Shown here: positions 59,406 to 64,000 of the stretch, piece by piece
How the letters are laid out: each line of letters starts with the position of its first letter
How positions within the stretch are numbered: position 1 is the first letter of the stretch
Assembly (NCBI RefSeq): GCF_022374895.2
Contig: NZ_CP092423.2
Location: forward strand, 1,612,001 to 1,676,000
Direction: 5' to 3'
Length of the DNA: 64,000 nt
Source: Mycobacterium lentiflavum
Lineage (GTDB): Bacteria; Actinomycetota; Actinomycetes; Mycobacteriales; Mycobacteriaceae
Notes under the pieces: model-generated
Databases searched by the model: none
Told to the model about the DNA's origin: nothing
What the model saw: the letters and a program-made list of their open reading frames with translations, nothing else
Translations under genes and position numbers: made by a program

Positions 59406-60221
59406 ATGTGCGCTGACACGATGGACGATCACGACGATGCTGAGGCCGTGACGATCCCCAACGAGCGCCTCGCACAGCGGCTACGGGCCAAGGGCCTATC
59501 CCACGCACGGTTCGCCACTGCCGTGGGTGTGGATATCAAGACAGTGCGACGCTGGCTGGCCGACAGTGACTACAAGGTCCGAGAACACAACGCCCACCGG
59601 GCCGCCGATGTGCTCGACTGCACCCCGTACGACCTGTGGCCCAACCAATACCCGCCCTCCACTGCGCACCCACTGGCGACAACGTCATCGGGTGGGCCGT
59701 TCACCGCGACGCTGTATGCCAGCCGCACCCAGCTACCGATCACCGCATGGCAGCAGCATTTCGCCGACGCCACCACCAGCATCGACATCCTCGTCCTGGC
59801 CGCCACGTTCCTCTTCGACACCCTCGACGGATTCCTCGACACCCTCCTCGGCGCCGCCGCCCGCGGCGTTGCAGTGCGATTTCTCGTTGGTAACCCCGAC
59901 ACCGCCACCACGATCCTGCGCGGTCAAGACGAGGGGATCGGTGAAGCCGTCATCGCCCGATGCCGCACCTCCGTCGAACTGCTCACCCCCCACGCCGGCA
60001 CCCCAGGACTGAACATCCGCACCCACGACACCACGCTCTACACGTCGATCTTCCGCGTCGACGATGCGATGATCGTCAACTTCCACATCTACGGCTCACC
60101 CGGACGCAACAACCCCGTCCTCGTGCTATCGCGCCACCACGAACCCCGCCTCTGGGCCACCCTCGAACAGGCCTTCACCCAGGTATGGGACAACGCCACA
60201 CCCCTGACCGCGAAAGGCTGA
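59406..60221 (+). CDS. XRE-type regulator with a C-terminal phospholipase-D-like domain
   Basis: A 271-aa protein. Residues 20-75 form a HTH (LAQRLRAKGLSHARFATAVG, VDIKTVRRWL). Residues 95-265 resemble a PLD-like/transcriptional sensor fold: AWQQHFADATTSIDILVLAA, GVAVRFLVGNPD, and FHIYGSPGRNNPVLVLSR. No HKD catalytic pair is seen, so a sensing rather than catalytic role is likely. Together with the Nudix and HD genes it resembles the regulatory/immunity segment of AICEs. It probably represses the divergent transfer genes. Confidence 0.75.
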   Translation: MCADTMDDHDDAEAVTIPNERLAQRLRAKGLSHARFATAVGVDIKTVRRWLADSDYKVREHNAHRAADVLDCTPYDLWPNQYPPSTAHPLATTSSGGPFTATLYASRTQLPITAWQQHFADATTSIDILVLAATFLFDTLDGFLDTLLGAAARGVAVRFLVGNPDTATTILRGQDEGIGEAVIARCRTSVELLTPHAGTPGLNIRTHDTTLYTSIFRVDDAMIVNFHIYGSPGRNNPVLVLSRHHEPRLWATLEQAFTQVWDNATPLTAKG

Positions 60222-60229
60222 ACCCATCG

Positions 60230-60697
60230 ATGCGCACCGACTACTACAACGACCCCAACGCCCCGCAGCCCAACAGTGTCGTCCCCTCGGCTTCGGCCAT
60301 CGTCACTGACGAACAGGGACGCATCCTGCTCATCAAACGCCGCGACAACACCCTGTGGGCGCTACCCGGCGGTGGACACGACATCGGCGAAACCATCGCC
60401 GATACCGCGGTACGCGAGGTCAAAGAAGAAACCGGGCTTGACGTCGAAGTCACCGGACTGGTCGGTGTCTACACCAACCCGCAGCACGTGGTCGCGTTCT
60501 CCGATGGTGAAGTCCGCCAACAGTTCTCGCTGTCCTTCACCACCAAGGTGCTCGGCGGAACCCTGGCGATCGACGATGAAAGCACCGAAATCGCCTGGAC
60601 CCATCCCGACGACATGACCGGCCTGGACATGCACCCATCGATGCGGCTGCGCATCGACCACTACCTGCAACACCGCGACGCTCCCTACCTCGGCTGA
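60230..60697 (+). CDS. Nudix hydrolase, pSAM2 Pif-like
   Basis: A 155-aa Nudix protein with a complete motif, GGGHDIGETIADTAVREVKE then ETGLDV (G-x5-E-x7-REVKEE-x-G-L). It should hydrolyse a nucleotide diphosphate-linked compound. In pSAM2 the Nudix protein Pif is needed for immunity against incoming copies; the position after an XRE regulator makes the same role plausible here (inference). Eight bp after the XRE gene. Confidence 0.8.
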   Translation: MRTDYYNDPNAPQPNSVVPSASAIVTDEQGRILLIKRRDNTLWALPGGGHDIGETIADTAVREVKEETGLDVEVTGLVGVYTNPQHVVAFSDGEVRQQFSLSFTTKVLGGTLAIDDESTEIAWTHPDDMTGLDMHPSMRLRIDHYLQHRDAPYLG

Positions 60698-60717
60698 TCC
60701 GCGAGCAGTAAGGGCGG

Positions 60718-61251
60718 CTACTTCCAGGCGCGTACCCGTCCTACTGTCGCCAGCAACTCGTCGCGACCTGCGTCGACCGCCCGGTGCACCGGATCCTCGG
60801 GCCCGTAGCGCGCTAACACGTCGCTCAGGCGATCCTGCGGAGGTATCGGTAACCCGTCAGGTCCGGTCGTGAGATCGCAAAAGGTCAACGCATCCAGAAC
60901 ATCGCTGGGTGGATCGCCGAACGCCGATAAACCCGACACGCCTCGCTCAGCAGCCTCCGCGAGCGCACCGGTGTGAAACGCCACCAACGACGCGACCAAT
61001 TCCCCAAAACCCGCCCACCGGGCAAACTTCGCGCCGTCGAGAGGATGAAACTCGGTTTGGCGCACCGACGGTGCGTAGCCGATATCGTGCAGCCACGCCG
61101 CCGCCACCAAGCAGTCCGCTGTGTCCGCATCGAAACGTCGACTCAACCGCTCGGCAGCCGCCGCGACACCCCGCACATGCGCCAACCGCGGCAACCCAGC
61201 CAGCCGTGCCTCCGCCTCTCGCCGTGCACGCTGCGTCAGAACCCCGCTCAC
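60718..61251 (-). CDS. HD-domain phosphohydrolase
   Basis: A 177-aa HD protein. LAHVRGVAAAAERLSRRFDA gives the first His; AAAWLHDIGYAPSVR the HD pair near residue 58; further His/Asp in FHPLDGAKFA and LTFCDLTTGPDG. HD proteins cleave phosphomonoesters of nucleotides. This type often accompanies XRE/Nudix genes in actinomycete mobile elements. The GTG at 61251 (VVSGVLTQRA) fits the family; 61293 is an alternative. It converges on the Nudix gene. Confidence 0.75.
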   Translation of the reverse strand: MSGVLTQRARREAEARLAGLPRLAHVRGVAAAAERLSRRFDADTADCLVAAAWLHDIGYAPSVRQTEFHPLDGAKFARWAGFGELVASLVAFHTGALAEAAERGVSGLSAFGDPPSDVLDALTFCDLTTGPDGLPIPPQDRLSDVLARYGPEDPVHRAVDAGRDELLATVGRVRAWK

Positions 61252-61617
61252 AACCGCCAGCCTACGAGTCCCACCGCCACTGTGCAGGCCCATAGCTGAT
61301 GGCCGTTGCAGCATTCGTCTCCGAAGCCCGTAGAAATCCGGCGGCTACCTGCGGGCTTCGCTACGCTCGCTCTGCTCCCGTCCGCTGGCGCTCCCGTCCG
61401 CGCCGCTCCCTACGCTTCGCCCTCCGTCCGCCGCCAACACCAGCCCGCGCAGACATCCAGTGCCCGCATCTCAATGCCCACCACACCCTGGCAGCACGAC
61501 CAGCCTCACTGTCCTCGCCCCCGCCGCATCGAGACGCCGCGCGCAGCAGGCGCGACCGATGCCCGCCTGACCGCCTTGACCTGCGGTGTGATAACTTTCC
61601 TTACTGCTATTAAAGAA
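61252..61617. other. Non-coding, low-complexity stretch before the IS110 element
   Basis: Between the HD gene start and the IS. Contains an inverted repeat GAAGCCCG (61323-61330)/CGGGCTTC (61352-61359) and pyrimidine-rich sequence (CTACGCTCGCTCTGCTCCCG). Open frames here have no coding character. It may hold the HD promoter and the decayed edge of the mobile element. Confidence 0.4.
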
Positions 61618-61659
61618 CTACCGGCGTTTCCGCGGCCTCGCGAAGCGGGGCGTCGGTAG
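61618..61659. repeat. Stem-loop at the presumed left part of the IS110 element
   Basis: CTACCG (61618-61623) pairs with CGGTAG (61654-61659); inside, TCCGC pairs with GCGG. It lies just before the untranslated region of the transposase, next to an AT-rich ATTAAAGAA. Either a terminator or part of the IS left end. Confidence 0.4.
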
Positions 61660-61885
61660 GGTCCGCGTCCGAACCGGTGCGGTCTGACTCATTTCTTTAC
61701 CGGCCGCGAGCAGTGTGGCGTGCCTGCAATCGTCAGATCCGTCGACCGTGCCTGGTTCGGCGCGGAACCGCCGGACGGAATGACCTGATAGGAGCGCGAC
61801 CAAGCATCCCGTAGCAGTATCGTCCCCGCCCGACGGCTTCGCCCTTTCACCCCATCCAGGAAATCCCGGTCACAGGAAGGCCGCA
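61660..61885 (+). ncRNA. Candidate bridge-RNA region upstream of the IS110 transposase
   Basis: About 225 nt of untranslated DNA before the transposase ATG, the place where IS110-group elements encode their bridge RNA. A stable imperfect stem-loop is visible at about 61746-61777 (GGTTC-ggcgcg-GAACC inside CCGTGCC/GGACGG with bulges). Internal loops of that sort would carry target- and donor-binding sequences. Element ends are not fixed, so loops cannot be assigned. Confidence 0.35.
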
Positions 61886-62959
61886 ATGCAATCCACCATC
61901 GCCGCATCCACCCAACCACAGGTCACCGTCGGTGTCGACACGCACAAGCAGTTCCACGTCGCCCACGCCGCCGATCAGCTGGGCCGTCCGCTGGGCAGCC
62001 ACCGCATGGCAGCCAGCACCGCCGGGTACCGCCAATTCGTGTCCTGGGCTCACGGGCTGGGCCAGCTTGTCATCGTCGGTATCGAAGGCCCCGGCCACTA
62101 CGGCGCGGGCCTGGCCCGGTATCTGCGCGCCGAGGGCATCCCGGTCACCGAGGTCGGCCGCCCCAAACGGCAGCGCCGGGCACGCTACGGCAAATCCGAC
62201 GATGCTGATGCGGCCGGAGCCGCCGCGATCGTGTTGGCCGGCGAAGCCCTCGGCGACCCCAAGTCCGCCGACGGTGCTGCCGAAATGGTGCGGGTGCTGC
62301 GGGTGGCCCGTACCAGTGCGGTGCGCGCCCGCGCCAAGGCCTACACCGCCCTGCAGGACCTTTTGGTCACCGCTCCCGCAGCGCTGCGTGAACAGCTGGC
62401 CGGCCTCTACAAAAAGCGTCTCATCCAGGCCTGCAAACAGTTGTCTGAGTCCGAAACGCCAAGCAGTCCAACCGATGCCATCACGATGGCGATCAAATCA
62501 CTGGCGGCGCGCTGCGAGCAACTCGACGTCGAAGCCGCCCGGCTCAAACACCACATCGACACCATCACCGCCACCGCCGCACCGCAGTTGCGCGCCGTCT
62601 ACGGTGTTGGCCCCGACACCGCCGCCACGCTGCTGGCAGCGATCGGCGACAACCACGATCGGATCAACGGCGATGGCGCCTTCGCTAAACTCTGCGGAGT
62701 CAGCCCGCTGCAGGCCTCCAGCGGCAAAACCGTCCGACACCGACTCAACCGCGGCGGCAACCGTGATGCCAACCGGGCGCTGCATGTCATCCTGGTCGTG
62801 CGGCTGCGCCGCCACCAACCCACCCGTGACTACATGGCGCGCCGCCTCGCCGAAGGCAAAACCAAAAACGAGGTCATGCGCTGTCTCAAGCGCTACCTCG
62901 CCCGCGAAATCTTCCACGCCATTCAGCCGTCAAGAAAGGCAACAAAAATCGTTGCCTGA
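61886..62959 (+). mobile_element. IS110-family transposase (DEDD recombinase)
   Basis: A 357-aa transposase. RuvC-like domain with Asp18 in VGVDTHKQFH, Glu67 in GIEGPGHYG and Asp105/106/108 in GKSDDADAAGA; the C-terminal Tnp20 domain has YGVGPDTAATLLAAIG and LCGVSPLQASSGKTVRHRLN with the conserved Ser near 276. IS110 enzymes recombine DNA guided by an element-encoded RNA and leave no terminal inverted repeats. CAGGAAGG lies 5 nt before the ATG. The short repeat ATAGGAGC occurs at 61788-61795 and 62962-62969 on either side of the gene. Confidence 0.93.
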
Positions 62960-63172
62960 ATATAGGAGCATCTGCTATCAAGGACGAGACCACGCGGCGC
63001 ATCGTCCGGCCGAACTGTACATGTATTTCACCAAATCGTTCGAGAGCGCAGGCCTGCCGAAATGTAGGCAATTCGGCTCGCACCCGATTGGGAATCCCGG
63101 TCAATAGAGGTATGACGGGTATGGCTGAGCCGTCGGTAGCGCCATCGCTATACCGGTAGGTACAGTCGCTGA

Positions 63173-63820
63173 GTGACCATGACCGCAGCCACGGTTTCGG
63201 AAGACGAGGGCGCTTTGGTCGCTGCACTTCGCGCCGGCGACCATCGAGCTTTTGCTCGGTTGGTCGATCGTCACACTCCGGCGATGCTGCGGGTGGCACG
63301 TGGCTACGTGCCGAGTGAGCAGCATGCCGAGGACGTCGTGCAGGAGACGTGGATCGCGCTCCTCAAGGGCTTGGACAGATTCGAGGGACGGTCGTCCCTA
63401 CGTACTTGGCTTTTTACGGTTCTTGTCAATATCGCCAAGACTAGAGGGCTCAAGGAACGCAGGCACGTCGACACTCAGATCAAAGCGTTCACCGGCGGCA
63501 CAGTTGACCCCGAGCGGTTCCGTGCTGCTGGCGACGAGCTACCCGGGCACTGGAAGGCGGAGGAGACACCGACTCCTTTCCCGGACACCCCTGAGGGCTC
63601 GGCTCTCAGCAGAGAACTCACCGACGTCGCCAAGCGCAATCTCGATACCTTGCCTGAGCGTCAGCGCATTGTCGTGACGATGCGCGACATGCTCGGTCTC
63701 GATTCCGATGAGGTCTGTGCACTACTCGAGATCAGCGCTGCGAACCAGCGGGTATTGCTTCATCGTGGCCGTGCGGTCATTCGAGAGGCTCTCGAAAATT
63801 ACCTGAAAGATGCGTCGTGA
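63173..63820 (+). CDS. ECF-family RNA polymerase sigma factor
   Basis: A 215-aa ECF sigma. Region 2 at about 28-95 (LVDRHTPAMLRVARGYVPSE, AEDVVQETWIALLKGLDRF, RTWLFTVLVNIAKTRG) and region 4 at about 155-210 (LDTLPERQRIVVTMRDMLGL, HRGRAVIREALENYL). The 55-residue linker is long and charged. It directs RNA polymerase to stress promoters. The GTG at 63173 is used. Its TGA overlaps the anti-sigma GTG as GTGA, so they are coupled. Confidence 0.9.
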   Translation: MTMTAATVSEDEGALVAALRAGDHRAFARLVDRHTPAMLRVARGYVPSEQHAEDVVQETWIALLKGLDRFEGRSSLRTWLFTVLVNIAKTRGLKERRHVDTQIKAFTGGTVDPERFRAAGDELPGHWKAEETPTPFPDTPEGSALSRELTDVAKRNLDTLPERQRIVVTMRDMLGLDSDEVCALLEISAANQRVLLHRGRAVIREALENYLKDAS

Positions 63821-64000
63821 ACCCACTCGATTGCAACGAGCTCGTCGAAATTGTCACTGCCTATCTGGACGGCTCACTCGACCTCGAAACGCGGGCGCGC
63901 TTCGACGAGCACCTGCTCGAATGCGACGGATGCGATAACTACCTGCAGCAGTTTCGGGTCACTATCAGCACGGTCGGCCGGATCCGTGAAAGCGAGTTGG
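63817..64000 (+). CDS. Anti-sigma factor with zinc-finger (ZAS) domain, 5' part
   Basis: The first 61 residues are in the window. The putative zinc-finger anti-sigma motif is FDEHLLECDGCDNYLQQF (His-x3-Cys-x2-Cys) near residue 29-47, after CNELVEIVTAYLDGSLD. It should bind and hold the sigma factor encoded just upstream. The rest, which may include a membrane segment, is beyond the edge. Confidence 0.85.
   Translation, partial: MNPLDCNELVEIVTAYLDGSLDLETRARFDEHLLECDGCDNYLQQFRVTISTVGRIRESEL

Noticed and set aside
61299..61659. Plus-strand frames of about 105-117 codons before the IS110 gene
   Set aside because: Low-complexity Ala/Arg/Pro-rich sequence, no ribosome site, and overlapping hairpins; no coding evidence.

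Overview
The window is high-GC actinobacterial DNA and reads as the chromosome of a nontuberculous Mycobacterium, probably a slow grower. The strongest evidence is gene order. From about 7.2 kb to 48.2 kb, ligB, a fadE22-like gene, a double-GntR regulator, cyp136, a TetR/SDR pair, dinB, a TetR/FMN-reductase pair, nrdH-nrdI-nrdE, a TetR/monooxygenase pair, nrdF, a DUF3349 gene, adhC, fecB, ctaD, serB2, an ABC ATPase, a Nudix gene and echA17 follow one another. This is the order recalled for the Rv3062-Rv3039c block of M. tuberculosis, read in reverse. Extra genes are interleaved. Identifications rest on motifs and remembered homologues; no search was run.

Layout. 0-3.4 kb: a minus-strand fatty-acid/CoA cluster (CaiB/BaiF, enoyl-CoA hydratase, thiolase, SDR). 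3.4-8.8 kb: Hsp70-like ATPase, CstA, LigB. 8.9-15.1 kb: SDR, two-domain acyl-CoA dehydrogenase, DUF35/thiolase-like pair and the double-GntR regulator, with a related operator-like motif near three promoters. 15.2-18.1 kb: a MEDS/HATPase regulator, a family of tiny Gly-rich lipoproteins, and an orphan LeuA-regulatory-domain protein behind a leader peptide and hairpins that look like an attenuator. 18.4-23.9 kb: cyp136, TetR, SDR, dinB, TetR and FMN reductase. 24-38 kb: the split class Ib ribonucleotide reductase system (nrdHIE, nrdF), with paired NrdR-like boxes at both promoters, plus TetR-paired redox genes and a decayed universal-stress gene. nrdI carries an in-frame duplicated 57-bp repeat. 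38-48.2 kb: small and hypothetical genes, adhC, fecB, ctaD, serB2, ABC ATPase, Nudix, echA17.

48.3 kb to at least 61.3 kb: an integrated mobile element. A 13E12-family (DUF222/HNH) gene is cut inside its HNH motif and is followed 9 bp later by a large serine recombinase resembling the phiRv1 integrase. Then come a PIN/HTH-ImmA pair, a 529-aa SIR2-domain protein that is a likely anti-phage NADase, small genes, a HUH RepSA-like initiator, an FtsK/TraB-like translocase, an SCO3933-like small protein, and an XRE/Nudix/HD trio like the pif region of pSAM2. This looks like an actinomycete integrative and conjugative element (AICE) whose integration module is of phiRv1 type. The right junction was not found in the window. 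An IS110-family element (about 61.6-63.0 kb) and an ECF sigma/anti-sigma pair close the window.

Many regulator/enzyme pairs are divergent, with clear inverted repeats between them, so local autoregulated control is a theme of the chromosomal part.
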